A program made the translations under genes and the position numbers. A DNA stretch of 64,000 bases from Paraburkholderia phytofirmans OLGA172 (GTDB taxonomy: Bacteria > Pseudomonadota > Gammaproteobacteria > Burkholderiales > Burkholderiaceae): the NCBI RefSeq assembly GCF_001634365.1, contig NZ_CP014578.1:4526001-4590000 (forward strand). The letters run 5' to 3'. The notes beneath the pieces are model-generated. The model was given only the letters and a program-made list of their open reading frames with translations, was not told where the DNA came from and ran no database searches. Shown here piece after piece: positions 18,101-27,439 of this stretch. Numbering within the stretch: the first letter of the stretch is position 1; each line of letters starts with the position of its first letter.

Positions 18101-19075
18101 GATCGAAATGCCCGGGCCCTCGTAAATGCCACGGCCGCCGGCCGCCTTGCCGATCGCGTGGATCGCCTGCTCGTACGACGCGTAGTAGCGCTGCGCGTCG
18201 GCTTCGGTGGTGGCCGCTTCGCCGAGCATGTCGTACGAGTAGCGGAAACCGCGTGCTTCGTACTTGCGGCTGTTGGCCAGCGCTTCGGAGATGTTCTCGC
18301 CGGTGACGAACTGCTCGCCCATCAGGCGCATCGCCATGTCCACGCCCTTCCTGATCAGCGGCTCGCCGCCCTTGCCGATCAGGCGCGTGAGCGCCGAGGA
18401 GAGACCCGTTTCGCTATTGGTCGTCACCAGCTTGCCGGTGATCATCAAGCCCCACGTCGCGGCGTTGACGAACAGCGACGGCGCCTGGCCAACGTGCGAT
18501 TTCCAGTCGCCCTTGCTGATCTTGTCGCGGATCAGCGCGTCACGCGTGGCACGGTCGGGAATGCGCAGCAGCGCTTCGGCGAGGCACATCAGCGCCACGC
18601 CTTCCTGGCTCGACAGCGAGAATTCGTGGATCAGCCCTTCGACGCCACCACCCTTGCTCTTCGTGCGCAGCGTTTCGACCAGCTTGCCGGCCATCGCTTG
18701 CACGTCGCCCGCGAGATTGGCCGGCAGACGCGCCTGGCCGAGCAGGAACGGCACGCATTCCGGCTCGGGACGGCGATACGCAGCGGTGATCGCCGCGCGC
18801 AGCACCGATTGCGGTTGCACGTTCTGCGCAAATTCGAGGAATGGATGCGACGCACCGTCTTCCTCCTGTTCCACCGCGGCGCCGTCAGCCAGATCGGCCG
18901 AGCCGGTGTGGCCCGACAATTCAGGAGGTAATTGGCCGTGCTCGATCTTTTCGAGGTAGGCGAAGATCGCCTGCTTGATCAGCCAGTGCGGAGTGCGTTC
19001 GAGGCGAGTGGCGGCATCTTTCAGCCGGGAACGCAGGAGGTCGTCGACCTTGACGCCAAGGGTGGTGCTAGCCAT
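15131..19075 (-). CDS. putA: Trifunctional PutA: proline dehydrogenase, P5C dehydrogenase, DNA-binding repressor
   Basis: Protein of 1314 aa, normal for trifunctional PutA. It oxidises proline to glutamate in two steps at the inner membrane face, and its N-terminal ribbon-helix-helix (about residues 1-45, TTLGVKVDDLLRSRL) represses its own gene when proline is scarce. The FAD-dependent proline dehydrogenase domain (about 200-560) shows RLVKGAYWD. The aldehyde dehydrogenase domain (about 650-1120) shows ISPWNFPLAIFMGQ, ETGGQNAMIVD and the catalytic Cys in GQRCSALRVL. A short C-terminal domain follows, ending NLMTIG. I chose ATG 19075 (MASTTLG) because AAGGA lies 5 bases upstream and the longer frame to 19183 runs through the upstream palindrome. 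The palindrome at 19154-19184 contains PutA-type GTTGCA half-sites. Confidence 0.96.
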   Translation of the reverse strand: MASTTLGVKVDDLLRSRLKDAATRLERTPHWLIKQAIFAYLEKIEHGQLPPELSGHTGSADLADGAAVEQEEDGASHPFLEFAQNVQPQSVLRAAITAAYRRPEPECVPFLLGQARLPANLAGDVQAMAGKLVETLRTKSKGGGVEGLIHEFSLSSQEGVALMCLAEALLRIPDRATRDALIRDKISKGDWKSHVGQAPSLFVNAATWGLMITGKLVTTNSETGLSSALTRLIGKGGEPLIRKGVDMAMRLMGEQFVTGENISEALANSRKYEARGFRYSYDMLGEAATTEADAQRYYASYEQAIHAIGKAAGGRGIYEGPGISIKLSALHARYSRSQQERAMSELLPRVRSLAVLARRYDIGLNIDAEEADRLEISLDLLEALCFDPELAGWNGIGFVVQAYQKRCPFVIDYIVDLARRSRHRIMVRLVKGAYWDTEIKRAQVDGLEGYPVYTRKIYTDVSYLACAKKLLGAPDAVYPQFATHNAHTLSAIYHLAGNNYYPGQYEFQCLHGMGEPLYEEVTGRDKLNRPCRVYAPVGTHETLLAYLVRRLLENGANTSFVNRIADENVAIKDLIADPVDEASKIVPLGAPHAKIPLPRNLFGAERLNSMGLDLSNEHRLASLSSALLASAHHPWRAAPMLEDNEIAVGAARDVRNPADHRDLVGTVVEATSEHVSAALAHAVAAAPIWQATPVDARADCLARAADLLEAQMHTLMGLVVREAGKSLANAVAEIREAIDFLRYYSTQIRNEFSNDTHRPLGPVVCISPWNFPLAIFMGQVAAALAAGNTVLAKPAEQTPLIAAQAVRILREAGVPAGAVQLLPGDGETVGAALVADPRTRAVMFTGSTEVARLINKTLSNRLDPEGKPIPLIAETGGQNAMIVDSSALAEQVVADVLQSSFDSAGQRCSALRVLCLQEDVADRTLEMLTGAMRELSVGNPDRLSIDVGPVIDLDAKRGIDAHVAAMREKGRKVEQLPMPEGGAQGTFVPPTLIELDSIDELKREVFGPVLHVVRYRRNQLDKLLEQIRTTGYGLTLGIHTRIDETIAHVISRAHVGNIYVNRNVIGAVVGVQPFGGEGLSGTGPKAGGALYLQRLLATRPAGLPKSLADALIVDAPQAGANGDNRGGDNPSAALTAYRDWLIGEQQPVLAARVDGYLSHVLAGATAVLSGPTGERNTYTLGARGTVLCIASTASGARVQFAAALATGNRALFEGAAGEQLVSQLPAALKSYASVKKSADTPFDAVLFEGDSDELLALVKEVAKRAGPIVSVQGVAARALESGDDDYALERLLTERSVSVNTAAAGGNANLMTIG

Positions 19076-19153
19076 GTTTCCTTCTTCGGATACCAGACTA
19101 ATTCGCTGGCGAAAGACTAAAAGTTGAGCGAATCGTACGCCTCCCAATAAAAA

Positions 19154-19184
19154 GGTGCAACCATGCGCCCCGCATGGTTGCACC
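19154..19184. promoter_or_regulatory. Perfect palindrome upstream of putA, candidate PutA operator or terminator
   Basis: A 14-bp inverted repeat with a 3-base spacer, arms GGTGCAACCATGCG and CGCATGGTTGCACC. Each arm contains GTTGCA or its complement, the consensus bound by the PutA ribbon-helix-helix in E. coli. On the minus strand the repeat is followed by TTTTTATT, so it also fits an intrinsic terminator for transcription arriving from priA. It starts 79 bp upstream of the putA ATG. Confidence 0.6.
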
Positions 19185-19388
19185 CTCGTGAAAGCCCGAT
19201 ACGACGGGGGTTCGCGCCGGATGGCGCCGCACGAGGCGATGGCGGTTGCGCTCAGTACTTTCCCTGGCGTGATTCTTTTCGCTTTTACCCTTATCAGATT
19301 GCTCGACGCGCCGTTATATAGAACATGGATGGTCGCGGCCGCAAGGCACGCACATAAAAACGGTACGGGGTTTTAGAGGACTGGCGAA

Positions 19389-19556
19389 ATGGAAAAGTGG
19401 TTGGTGGTATTGGGCATCTGGGCCATGTGTGCAACGTGCGCCGTGCTGTTCATTCGTGGCGCGACGGGTGGTTCGAGCAAACGTGCAGCAGATAAACGCG
19501 CGCGGCCGGCATCGTGCGCATCGGCCGGCGACGCGCGAGCCGCGTTGAACGATTGA
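19389..19556 (+). CDS. Small single-pass membrane protein, hypothetical
   Basis: ORF of 55 codons. Residues about 4-23 (WLVVLGIWAMCATCAVLFI) form one transmembrane helix with a short N terminus and a basic, Ala/Arg-rich tail. GAGGA lies 8 bases upstream of the ATG. It sits between the divergent putA side and priA, which run on the other strand. I do not recognise a family. The hydrophobic segment and ribosome site make it credible, but it has no other support. Confidence 0.5.
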   Translation: MEKWLVVLGIWAMCATCAVLFIRGATGGSSKRAADKRARPASCASAGDARAALND

Positions 19557-19767
19557 ATGGCTGAACCCGGCGACTCGCGATAGGCATCGCGACGCCGGTC
19601 TCGACTGACACAGCGAGCAGTGAAGCAGCGCCGCCCGGTTCGACCAGCGGCGCGGCAAACGCGCGCGTCAGTGTTGCGGGATCGGCTCGAACTGAGTGCA
19701 GGTGTCGTCGGGCGAAACGAGCTGGTTGTGCAGACGGCATAGCCGGCTATCCGCGCGACGATAGGCG

Positions 19768-22014
19768 TCAGATGTCGAGCGGGTCGACTTCGAGATTCCA
19801 GCGCAACACGCCTTTCAGGCCGCGCAGCATCGGTTGCCACGCGCGCAAAGTAGCCTGCAACGCGGCCCGCGACGCGCTCTCGATCAGCAATTGCGCGCGA
19901 TGCACGTGCATCACCTTGACGATGGTGAGCGGCACGGCGTCATAGACCGTCACGCGCTCAGCGGCCGGGATCTCCGTGAGCGCGGCAGCGGCCTGCTGCA
20001 GGAAGGCGAGCGCGGCTTCGAGCGTGCGGCCTTCAGCGCGCAGCAAAGCCTGATAGACAAACGGCGGCAGATGGGCATCGCGCCGCTCGGCCAGCGTCGA
20101 ACTGGCAAAGCCGACGTAGTCATGCCGCCCCAGCGCGTGATACAGCGCATGGCGCGGGTAGCGCGTCTGTACCAGCACTTCGCCCGGCAAACCGGCGCGG
20201 CCGGCGCGGCCACTCACTTGCATCAATTGCGCGAAGAGGCGTTCGCTCGCGCGGAAGTCGTGTGAAAACAAGGCGGTGTCGGCGTTCAGCACACCGACCA
20301 GCGACACCCGCTGGAAGTCGTGGCCCTTCGCAATCATCTGCGTGCCGACGAGGATGTCGACCTCGCCTGCATGGACATCCGAGAACAGCGCCTGCGCGCT
20401 GCCTTTGCGGCGCGTGCTGTCGGCGTCGATACGCAGCACGCGGGCGCCGGGCACCGCGCTCGCCAGCGTTTCTTCGACGCGTTGCGTGCCGCGTCCCATC
20501 GGCGCGATGTCGATATTGCCGCAGTCCGGGCACGAGCGCGGAATGCGCGATTCCCAGCCGCAGTGGTGGCAGCGCAGCGCACGTTCGGGTTTATGCAACA
20601 CGACGTAGGCGCTGCAACGCGGACAACCCGCGACCCAGCCGCAGGCATCGCAGGCGAGCTGCGGCGCGTAGCCGCGCCGGTTCAGGAACACGAGGCTCTG
20701 CTCGCCGCGCTCGAGCCGCGCTTTCAACGCCGCGATCAACGGCCCGGACAAACCCTCCACCGAGGCCCGCCCACGCCGCCGCTCTTCTTCCAGATCGATC
20801 AGCTTGACGGTCGGCAGAACCGCCTCGGCGACTGCACGGCGCGACAGGGTAAGGCGCTTATAGCGCCCTTGATCCGCCTGCCACCAGCTTTCCAGCGACG
20901 GCGTGGCTGAGCCGAGCACAACCGGCAAACCGAGTTGCTTGGCGCGATAGATCGCCAGATCGCGCGCCGAATAGCGCAGCCCTTCCTGCTGCTTGTAGGC
21001 CGGATCGTGTTCCTCGTCGACGACGATGATCGCGAGTTTTGGCAGCGATGCAAGCACCGCCAGCCGCGTGCCGAGCACAATGCGGGCGCGCCCGGTGTGC
21101 GCCGCGAACCAGTTGCGGGCCCGTTCGCCTTCCGCGAGACCGCTGTGCAGCGTGACGATCGACGTGCCTTCGAGCACGGCAAAGCGCGCACGGAAGGCCG
21201 ACTCGAACTGCGGCGTCAGATTGATTTCAGGAACGAGGACGAGTGCCTGCGCGTCGGGCCTCGCCGCCAGAATCTCGGCGAGCGCACGCAGATACACCTC
21301 GGTCTTGCCGCTGCCGGTCACGCCGTGCAGCAGGAACGGCGCGAAACCGTTCGCGTCGCGGATCGCTTCGACTGCGCTCGCCTGTTCGCCAGTAAGGGTG
21401 GGTAGAGCCGGTGCGGGTAGATCCGGCGATGCGGCGGGGGCGAGCACCTCAGCGGCTTCGATCACCTCCAGCGCAACCCAGCCTTCGGCCTGCCATGCGT
21501 CGAGGGTTGCAATGGCTTTGGGGTGGAGTGCGCGCGCGTCGGCGGCAATCAGAAATTCGGCCTCGGCGAGGGCCGAGGCAAGCTTGCGCAATGCGCTGGC
21601 ACGCACAGGCAATGTTTGCGGCAACGCGGCGCGGCCCTCGGCCGTCAGGCTGTAACGCTCCTCCGGTGCGAACAGGCGCGACCAGCGCGAGGCGTCACGC
21701 AGGGCTTGCGGCAAAGCGGGTAGGGCCACTTCCCCGAGGCCGCGCTGATAGTAATCGGCAGCGAAGGTTGCCAAAGCCAGCCATTCGCCCGACACCGGCG
21801 GACAGGCGGTACAGACATTGTTGACCGCCCGCAGGCGCTCAGCGGGCACGTCACTGTGAGTGGTCACTTCGCATACGAGACCCACCACGTGACGCTTGCC
21901 GAACGGCACGCTCACCAGCATGCCCGGCGCGACGCGCTCGGGCGTATCACAGCGGTAGTCGAACAAAGTCGGCAGCGGGTGATCCAGCGCGACGCGGACG
22001 AACACGTCACTCAC
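19768..22014 (-). CDS. priA: Primosomal protein N' (replication restart helicase)
   Basis: PriA recognises stalled replication forks, unwinds the lagging arm and loads the replisome. The N-terminal 3'-DNA-binding domain begins VRVALDHPLPTLFDYRC. The Walker A motif is GVTGSGKTEVYL and the Walker B/DEAH-type motif is VVDEEHD. Zinc-binding cysteines are visible in CDACGWVAGCPRC, CHHCGW and CPDCGN. Helicase motif VI lies at QVSGRAGRAG. I place the start at GTG 22014 (VSDVFVRVAL, about 748 aa) because homology begins there; an ATG at 22077 would add 21 unmatched residues. No strong ribosome site precedes either, so the start is uncertain. Confidence 0.93.
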   Translation of the reverse strand: MSDVFVRVALDHPLPTLFDYRCDTPERVAPGMLVSVPFGKRHVVGLVCEVTTHSDVPAERLRAVNNVCTACPPVSGEWLALATFAADYYQRGLGEVALPALPQALRDASRWSRLFAPEERYSLTAEGRAALPQTLPVRASALRKLASALAEAEFLIAADARALHPKAIATLDAWQAEGWVALEVIEAAEVLAPAASPDLPAPALPTLTGEQASAVEAIRDANGFAPFLLHGVTGSGKTEVYLRALAEILAARPDAQALVLVPEINLTPQFESAFRARFAVLEGTSIVTLHSGLAEGERARNWFAAHTGRARIVLGTRLAVLASLPKLAIIVVDEEHDPAYKQQEGLRYSARDLAIYRAKQLGLPVVLGSATPSLESWWQADQGRYKRLTLSRRAVAEAVLPTVKLIDLEEERRRGRASVEGLSGPLIAALKARLERGEQSLVFLNRRGYAPQLACDACGWVAGCPRCSAYVVLHKPERALRCHHCGWESRIPRSCPDCGNIDIAPMGRGTQRVEETLASAVPGARVLRIDADSTRRKGSAQALFSDVHAGEVDILVGTQMIAKGHDFQRVSLVGVLNADTALFSHDFRASERLFAQLMQVSGRAGRAGLPGEVLVQTRYPRHALYHALGRHDYVGFASSTLAERRDAHLPPFVYQALLRAEGRTLEAALAFLQQAAAALTEIPAAERVTVYDAVPLTIVKVMHVHRAQLLIESASRAALQATLRAWQPMLRGLKGVLRWNLEVDPLDI

Positions 22015-22478
22015 GCGGCGGTGTGGATCAGGTAGATGGATGCGGCACGAGGCCGCATCACGGTACACATTGAGCAAACCGCGAACCCATCGAAGTTAAA
22101 GTAAAACTTCAATTTCCGCGCTAAGTTTTGGATTCGGCTGAACAATTGCAATCGGCCCGCTTGCCTGTGGATAACTTTGTTGAGAACTTCGTTCAGAAGA
22201 GCCAAGAACCGCGCCGCAGCGGCCTTCTGTGGGATTCCGCACATTTTGTCGTGAACCCTTGAAACCCTTGCCAGACAAGGCTTAGATCAAATGCGCCAGC
22301 AATGTGCAAGGGCCGGGGTACGACAAAAGCCTCTACCGCGCCGCAATGCGCTCAATGTGCATAAGTCAAGTCTTGACTTTCACAGGACCGCCACCTGACG
22401 GCCCGCTGACTACAATTATTCCCTTAGACCGAGAGCCCAATTCGCTGCGCCGCAGCCAAAGTGGCAGCGATTACGGCG
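22015..22478. other. hemE-priA intergenic region with one DnaA box
   Basis: No gene is seen. The stretch contains a perfect DnaA-box 9-mer, TGTGGATAA, at 22166-22174. It may hold the priA promoter, although no well-spaced -35/-10 pair was clear. Confidence 0.45.
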
Positions 22479-23579
22479 TCAGGTTGGTGCATGCGCGCCG
22501 CTGCGAATTGCGCGGCTATGACGATGGACTTCGTCCACGAGTTCGGCAACGTGCTCCGGCGGCGTGAACTGCGAAATGCCGTGGCCGAGATTGAAAACGT
22601 GGCCGGGATGATTCCCGAAGCTGTCGAGCACGGCGCGCGCCTCCATGCGGATCGAAGCCGGCGGCGCAAACAGCACTGAAGGGTCGATATTGCCTTGCAG
22701 CGCCACCTTGCTACCCACGCGCTCGCGCGCCTTGCTCAGGTTCACGGTCCAGTCGAGACCGACCGCATCCACGCCGCTATCGGCGATCTCGTCGAGCCAC
22801 AAGCCACCGCCCTTCGTGAAGGTGATCACCGGCACTTTTTCACCGTCGTGATCGCGCTTCAACTGGCTCACGACCTGCTGGATGTACTGCAACGAGAAGC
22901 GCTGGTAGACGCCGTCAGCGAGCGCCCCACCCCACGTGTCGAAAATCATCACGGCTTGCGCGCCGGCTTCGATCTGCGCATTCAGGTACGCCGCAACCGA
23001 CTTCGCGTTGACGTCCAGAATTCGGTGCATCAGGTCCGGGCGCGCGTACAACATTGATTTGACCGTGCGGAAGTCCGCCGACCCGCCGCCTTCGACCATG
23101 TAACACGCCAACGTCCACGGGCTACCCGAAAAACCGATCAGCGGCACGCGTTGACGGCCTTGCGCGTCGGTCAGCGCGGTGCGGATTTCGCGCACCGCGT
23201 CGGTCACGTAGCGCAGCGTGGCGTCGATATCCGGCACCGCGAGGCGCGCCACATCATCTTCCGTGCGCACCGGCCGGGCGAATTTTGGGCCCTCGCCGGT
23301 GACGAACTCGAGACCCAGACCCATGGCGTCCGGCACCGTCAGGATGTCGGAGAACAGGATCGCGGCGTCGAGCGGATAGCGCTCGAGCGGCTGCAGCGTG
23401 ACCTCCGTTGCGTACGCCGGGTTCTTCGCCAGGCCGAGAAAACTGCCCGCGCGACCCCGCGTGGCGTTGTATTCCGGCAGGTAGCGGCCAGCCTGCCGCA
23501 TCAGCCAGATCGGCGTGTACTCGGTCGGCTGGCGCAGCAGCGCGCGCAGGAAAGTGTCGTTCAGGAGTTTATGGGCCAC
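22479..23579 (-). CDS. hemE: Uroporphyrinogen decarboxylase
   Basis: Cytosolic heme-pathway enzyme that removes four acetate carboxyls from uroporphyrinogen III to give coproporphyrinogen III. The N-terminal signature [15 protein letters not shown] is complete, as are [14 protein letters not shown] and the [10 protein letters not shown] region. GTG 23579 ([10 protein letters not shown], 366 aa) matches the family's usual start; a TTG seven codons upstream is unlikely. The length is normal. It is transcribed towards priA, which lies about 460 bp downstream, and diverges from the pheC-like gene. Confidence 0.94.
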   Translation of the reverse strand: MAHKLLNDTFLRALLRQPTEYTPIWLMRQAGRYLPEYNATRGRAGSFLGLAKNPAYATEVTLQPLERYPLDAAILFSDILTVPDAMGLGLEFVTGEGPKFARPVRTEDDVARLAVPDIDATLRYVTDAVREIRTALTDAQGRQRVPLIGFSGSPWTLACYMVEGGGSADFRTVKSMLYARPDLMHRILDVNAKSVAAYLNAQIEAGAQAVMIFDTWGGALADGVYQRFSLQYIQQVVSQLKRDHDGEKVPVITFTKGGGLWLDEIADSGVDAVGLDWTVNLSKARERVGSKVALQGNIDPSVLFAPPASIRMEARAVLDSFGNHPGHVFNLGHGISQFTPPEHVAELVDEVHRHSRAIRSGAHAPT

Positions 23580-23797
23580 GTTGCATACGACTGAAGGCAA
23601 AGAAGCATTTTACCGGACCCGGCTGGCCGCATCGCGCTTGATGCGGGCAATAACTGTGGCGCACCTTGCTTGCGGCCAGCTTTTTTGCTGCCCCGTGCGG
23701 CGCCATGGCCCAGCTGAACGGCCAATGTTCAAGCGCGAATTACCGGGCTATCATCCGACGGCCTTACCAAACAATTACGCACAACCAAGGAGACTCG

Positions 23798-24595
23798 ATG
23801 AACAAGGCAGCACTCGCACTGCTCGGCATTTTGGCCAGTGTTTTGATGCACGCAGGCGTGGCCCAGGCGCAGACCAGCGCCACCGCCGCGGCGCCCTCAC
23901 GGCTCGACGAAATCCTCACGCGCGGCACGCTGCGTGCCTGTACGACCGGCGACTACAAGCCGTATTCGTTTTACAAGGCAGACGGCCAGTTCGAAGGCAT
24001 CGATATCGACATGACCGAGTCGCTCGCCAAATCGCTCGGCGTAAAGGCGGAATTCGTCAAAACGTCATGGCCGAACCTGATGAACGACTTCGTCGCAAAA
24101 TGCGATATCGGCGTGGGCGGTGTTTCGCCGACGCTCGAGCGGCAGAAGCGCGCATTTTTCACGCAGGCGTACATGATCGACGGCAAAACGCCGATCGTCC
24201 GGTGTGACGACGTCAGCAAATATCAAACGGTAGCGCATATCGATCAGCCGGAGACCCGCGTGATCGTCAATCCGGGCGGCACCAACGAGCGTTTCGCCAA
24301 GCAGTATTTCCCGCACGCGAACCTGACCGTCTATCCCGACAACGTCACGATCTTCAAACAGATCCTCGCCGGCAAGGCCGACGTGATGGTGACGGATGCG
24401 TCGGAGACCTTGTTGCAGCAAAAGCTGAATCCGGGTCTCTGCTCGGTGCATCCGGACAAACCGTTTCAGTATGGCGAGAAGGCCTGGTTGCTGCCGCGCG
24501 GCGATGTGACATTCCAGCAGTACGTCGATCAGTGGTTGCACCTTGCGCGAGCAACCGGCGAGTACCAGGCGATCTCGGATAAATGGCTGAAGTAA
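23798..24595 (+). CDS. pheC: Periplasmic cyclohexadienyl (arogenate/prephenate) dehydratase
   Basis: Protein of 265 aa with a signal peptide (about residues 1-23, MNKAALALLGILASVLMHAG, then VAQA). It has the amino-acid-binding-protein fold. Several stretches match Pseudomonas PheC closely: TTGDYKPYSFY, TSWPNLMNDF, IVNPGGTNERFAKQ, PDNVTIFKQI, VTDASE and YVDQWLHLA. The Glu in TDASE corresponds to the catalytic Glu of PheC. The enzyme converts prephenate or arogenate to phenylpyruvate or phenylalanine in the periplasm. AAGGAG lies 5 bases before the ATG at 23798; an upstream in-frame extension to 23666 is not signal-like. A plain solute-binding protein is the alternative, made less likely by the PheC-specific motifs. 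Confidence 0.8.
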   Translation: MNKAALALLGILASVLMHAGVAQAQTSATAAAPSRLDEILTRGTLRACTTGDYKPYSFYKADGQFEGIDIDMTESLAKSLGVKAEFVKTSWPNLMNDFVAKCDIGVGGVSPTLERQKRAFFTQAYMIDGKTPIVRCDDVSKYQTVAHIDQPETRVIVNPGGTNERFAKQYFPHANLTVYPDNVTIFKQILAGKADVMVTDASETLLQQKLNPGLCSVHPDKPFQYGEKAWLLPRGDVTFQQYVDQWLHLARATGEYQAISDKWLK

Positions 24596-25031
24596 AGGTT
24601 GCGGGGTGCCGCCCGCATCCTGCCCAATCGGAAAAACCATGCGGCTTGATTGATTAATAGGTCCGCATGGTTGACACAATCATGTAACCAGACGCCAAGG
24701 TGTTAAGCAAAAATCTGAACGATCCGGTTGAACAGAGGGGTCAACGAACCGGCCACTTGGGCGTCTTTAGCGCACGCGTGGGGTGTTGCAGTGCAGCGCG
24801 CGCATTTGTCCGCGAACGGACGGGCTTCGCAAGGCTGGAAAAGCGGCAGTATTACAGCCGATTCGTCCAGAAAAGGATGAGCATGCAACTAGTTCATGCG
24901 GAATCGACTGAATGGATTACGCCGCGATATGCATCGCGAATAGCATCAATCAATCGTATGAAATAGCCCAACAGTCATAGGTAAAAAATACGTTTAAAAC
25001 GTTTCGGATTGGAAATAAATCCCTCAACGCC
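24596..25031. other. Intergenic region, no gene seen
   Basis: The only open frames are short and unlike proteins. No terminator with a clear T-run was found directly after the pheC-like gene. Confidence 0.4.
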
Positions 25032-25249
25032 TTATCTGGCGGGCGTTACAACCTGAAACACTTTGTTACCGTGCTGGTAGGTTAATTCGCCCACAATGCC
25101 CTCAACGGTTTCAACACGGATGTGGCGGGGTGCGTGGTGTGAGCGGATACGATGCACTTGCCGGTCGGCGTATGCCGAAGCCCTGTGAAGGGGCATCCCT
25201 GCTGGGGCCGTAGTCGACGCAGGGTCGTCGTCTCAGTTGGTTCCATCAT
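25032..25249 (-). pseudogene. Small basic protein gene with an apparent -1 frameshift
   Basis: A start ATGATG at 25249 has a strong ribosome site (GAGGAG, 4 bases upstream) and opens MMEPTETTTLRRLRPQQGCP. After the C4 run at 25190-25193 (minus strand) the protein-like content continues in the -1 frame: LHRASAYADRQVHRIRSHHA, then RVETVEGIVGELTYQHGNKV and FQVVTPAR before TAA at 25032. One missing base in the C-run would join both halves into 72 aa. Alternatively the 54-aa frame starting at ATG 25196 is used alone. I do not recognise the family. It is unclear whether this is a real mutation, a sequencing error or recoding. Confidence 0.5.
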
Positions 25250-25286
25250 TGGTCTCCTCGCGCTAACCCCGTAGCGTGTGGTTTTT

Positions 25287-25312
25287 AGCGGGCTCCAGGC
25301 CCGCTTTTTTTT
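25287..25312 (+). terminator. Rho-independent terminator, plus strand
   Basis: Stem AGCGGGC/GCCCGCT (25287-25305) is followed by a run of T on the plus strand only. No plus-strand gene directly precedes it; the nearest is the pheC-like gene about 700 bp upstream. It also lies in what would be the leader of the small minus-strand gene. Confidence 0.65.
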
Positions 25313-25470
25313 CGTCTGGTCAAACGTTTGCGAGCTTTTCAGCGGGCCGATTTGCGGTTTTCAAACCGCGCGTTCCCCCGCTCACGGCGCCCTGTCACAG
25401 CAAACGGTTTCCCTCAAAATGTCGGCCGGCGCCACGCGAGTCTTCGTGCGGCGCCGAACCAGCATGACCA

Positions 25471-27201
25471 TCAGGCCGTTTTGTCTTCCTGCACCTTCAA
25501 TTCACTGATCATCCGTTCGCGCATGACGAATTTTTGCACTTTGCCGGTCACCGTCATGGGTAATTCGTCGACGAAGCGGATGTACTTCGGCACCTTGTAG
25601 TGGGCGATTTGGCCCTGGCAGAACTGCTGGATTTCCTCGGCTGTGGCCTGCTCTCCTGAACGCAATACGATCCACGCACACACTTCCTCACCGTATTTCG
25701 CGTCGGGCACGCCAAACACCTGCACGGTCTGGATTTTCGGATGGCGGAACAGAAATTCTTCGATCTCACGCGGGTAGATGTTTTCGCCGCCGCGAATCAG
25801 CATGTCCTTCAGGCGGCCGACGATGTTGCAGTAGCCGTCGGCGTCGAGCGTCGCCAGATCGCCGGTATGCATCCAGCCTTCGACGATGCTTTCCCGCGTC
25901 TTCGCTTCGTCCCCCCAGTAGCCTTGCATCACCGAATAGCCCTTGGTGCACAGTTCGCCCGTTTCCCCCACCGGCACGATGTTGCCGAGCGGATCGACGA
26001 TCTTCACTTCCAGATGCGGCTGGATACGGCCGACCGTCGTGGTGCGCTTGTCGAGCGGGTCGGTGGTCGAACTCTGGAAGGACACCGGGCTCGTTTCCGT
26101 CATGCCATAAGCGATGGTGATCTCGCTCAGATGCATCTTCGCGACAACCTTCTTCATCGTCTCGATCGGGCACGGCGAGCCGGCCATGATGCCCGTGCGC
26201 AAACGCGAGAAATCGTAGGTGGCGAAATCCGGATGATCGAGTTCGGCGATGAACATGGTCGGCACACCGTGCAGCGCGGTGCACTGCTCTTCGGCGACGG
26301 CCGCGAGCGTTGCAGCCGGGTCGAAGCCCTCGCCCGGGAACACCATATTCGCGCCGACCGATACGCACGCAAGCACCGCCAGCACCATGCCGAAGCAGTG
26401 ATAAAGCGGGACGGGAATGCACAAGCCGTCCTGCTCCGTTAGACGCATCGCCATCGCGATATAGCGCGCATTGTTGACGACATTCCTATGCGTCAACGTC
26501 GCACCCTTCGGATTGCCTGTCGTGCCGCTGGTGAACTGAATGTTGATTGGATCGTGGCAGGACAGCGTCGCGCCGATGGTGTCGAGTTTTGCGACGTCGA
26601 GTGTTGCGCGGCCCTGCTCGATCACGTCGGAGAAGGTCAGCATGCCGGGCGTTTCCGTGTCGCACATGCGGATCACGTAGCGCAGATCGGGCAGGCGAGC
26701 GGCGCGCAGTTCGCCCGGATTTTGCGTCGCCAGCTCCGGCGCGAGCTCCTGCAGCATCTCGAGATACATCGACGTCTTGAAACGCTCGGCCGCGATGATC
26801 GCCTTGCAGCCCACCTTGTTCAAGGCGTACTCGAGTTCCGCGAGCCGGTAAGCCGGGTTGATGTTGACGAGCACGGCGCCGATGCGTGCCGTCGCGAACT
26901 GCGTAAGCAGCCATTCCACCCGGTTCGGCGACCAGATGCCGACGCGGTCGCCCTTCACGATGCCGAGTGCGAGAAGACCGGCCGCCAGCACGTCGATTTC
27001 TTCGGCGAACTCCTTCCATGTCCAGCTGATTCCTTGCTCACGAAACACCACGGCCGGGCGCTCAGGGAAACGCGCCGCGGTGTCGCGCAGAAACTGGCCT
27101 ACCGGTGCTTCGCTCAACGGGATCTCGGTGGACCCGCGAACATACGACAGGTTGTCCTTGGGTTCGATGAGTGCGCCTTCGCCTGACAGGTGGGTTGCCA
27201 T
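25471..27201 (-). CDS. AMP-binding fatty-acid/acyl-CoA synthetase
   Basis: Protein of 576 aa in the ANL superfamily: it activates a carboxylic acid with ATP to an acyl-adenylate and transfers it to CoA. Motifs are the P-loop [56 protein letters not shown], and the C-terminal catalytic Lys in [11 protein letters not shown]. The overall pattern resembles medium/long-chain fatty acyl-CoA ligases of the FadD/AcsF type. Start ATG 27201 (MATHLSGEG) has GGAG 8 bases upstream; a frame to 27291 is open but not family-like. It follows the atp operon on the same strand but is separated by that operon's terminator. Substrate length cannot be read from sequence. Confidence 0.88.
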   Translation of the reverse strand: MATHLSGEGALIEPKDNLSYVRGSTEIPLSEAPVGQFLRDTAARFPERPAVVFREQGISWTWKEFAEEIDVLAAGLLALGIVKGDRVGIWSPNRVEWLLTQFATARIGAVLVNINPAYRLAELEYALNKVGCKAIIAAERFKTSMYLEMLQELAPELATQNPGELRAARLPDLRYVIRMCDTETPGMLTFSDVIEQGRATLDVAKLDTIGATLSCHDPINIQFTSGTTGNPKGATLTHRNVVNNARYIAMAMRLTEQDGLCIPVPLYHCFGMVLAVLACVSVGANMVFPGEGFDPAATLAAVAEEQCTALHGVPTMFIAELDHPDFATYDFSRLRTGIMAGSPCPIETMKKVVAKMHLSEITIAYGMTETSPVSFQSSTTDPLDKRTTTVGRIQPHLEVKIVDPLGNIVPVGETGELCTKGYSVMQGYWGDEAKTRESIVEGWMHTGDLATLDADGYCNIVGRLKDMLIRGGENIYPREIEEFLFRHPKIQTVQVFGVPDAKYGEEVCAWIVLRSGEQATAEEIQQFCQGQIAHYKVPKYIRFVDELPMTVTGKVQKFVMRERMISELKVQEDKTA

Positions 27202-27393
27202 GGTGTTGTCTCCGTGAGCGGAAGCTCGCCCAGCCGATTGAAATGGATTTGAAACCGATTGTGCCACCGGCGTATGTCCGTCCGGCATCAAGTGTTACCC
27301 GCCCTCTGCAGCAGCCCTGGCTGCTGCGCTTGTTCAAGGCCTGATCCGAGCCTACGATTCTGCTCACCTTTCCGTAAACGTCAAGTAGAGGTC

Positions 27394-27423
27394 AAAAAAA
27401 AGCAGCCGCGAAGGCTGCTTTTT
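27394..27423. terminator. Terminator after atpC, bidirectional
   Basis: Stem AGCAGCC/GGCTGCT (27401-27419, loop GCGAA) with A7 on the left and a T-run on the right. On the minus strand it ends the ATP synthase operon 17 bases past the atpC stop. Confidence 0.88.
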
Positions 27424-27439
27424 CTCTGATACGTACGGC

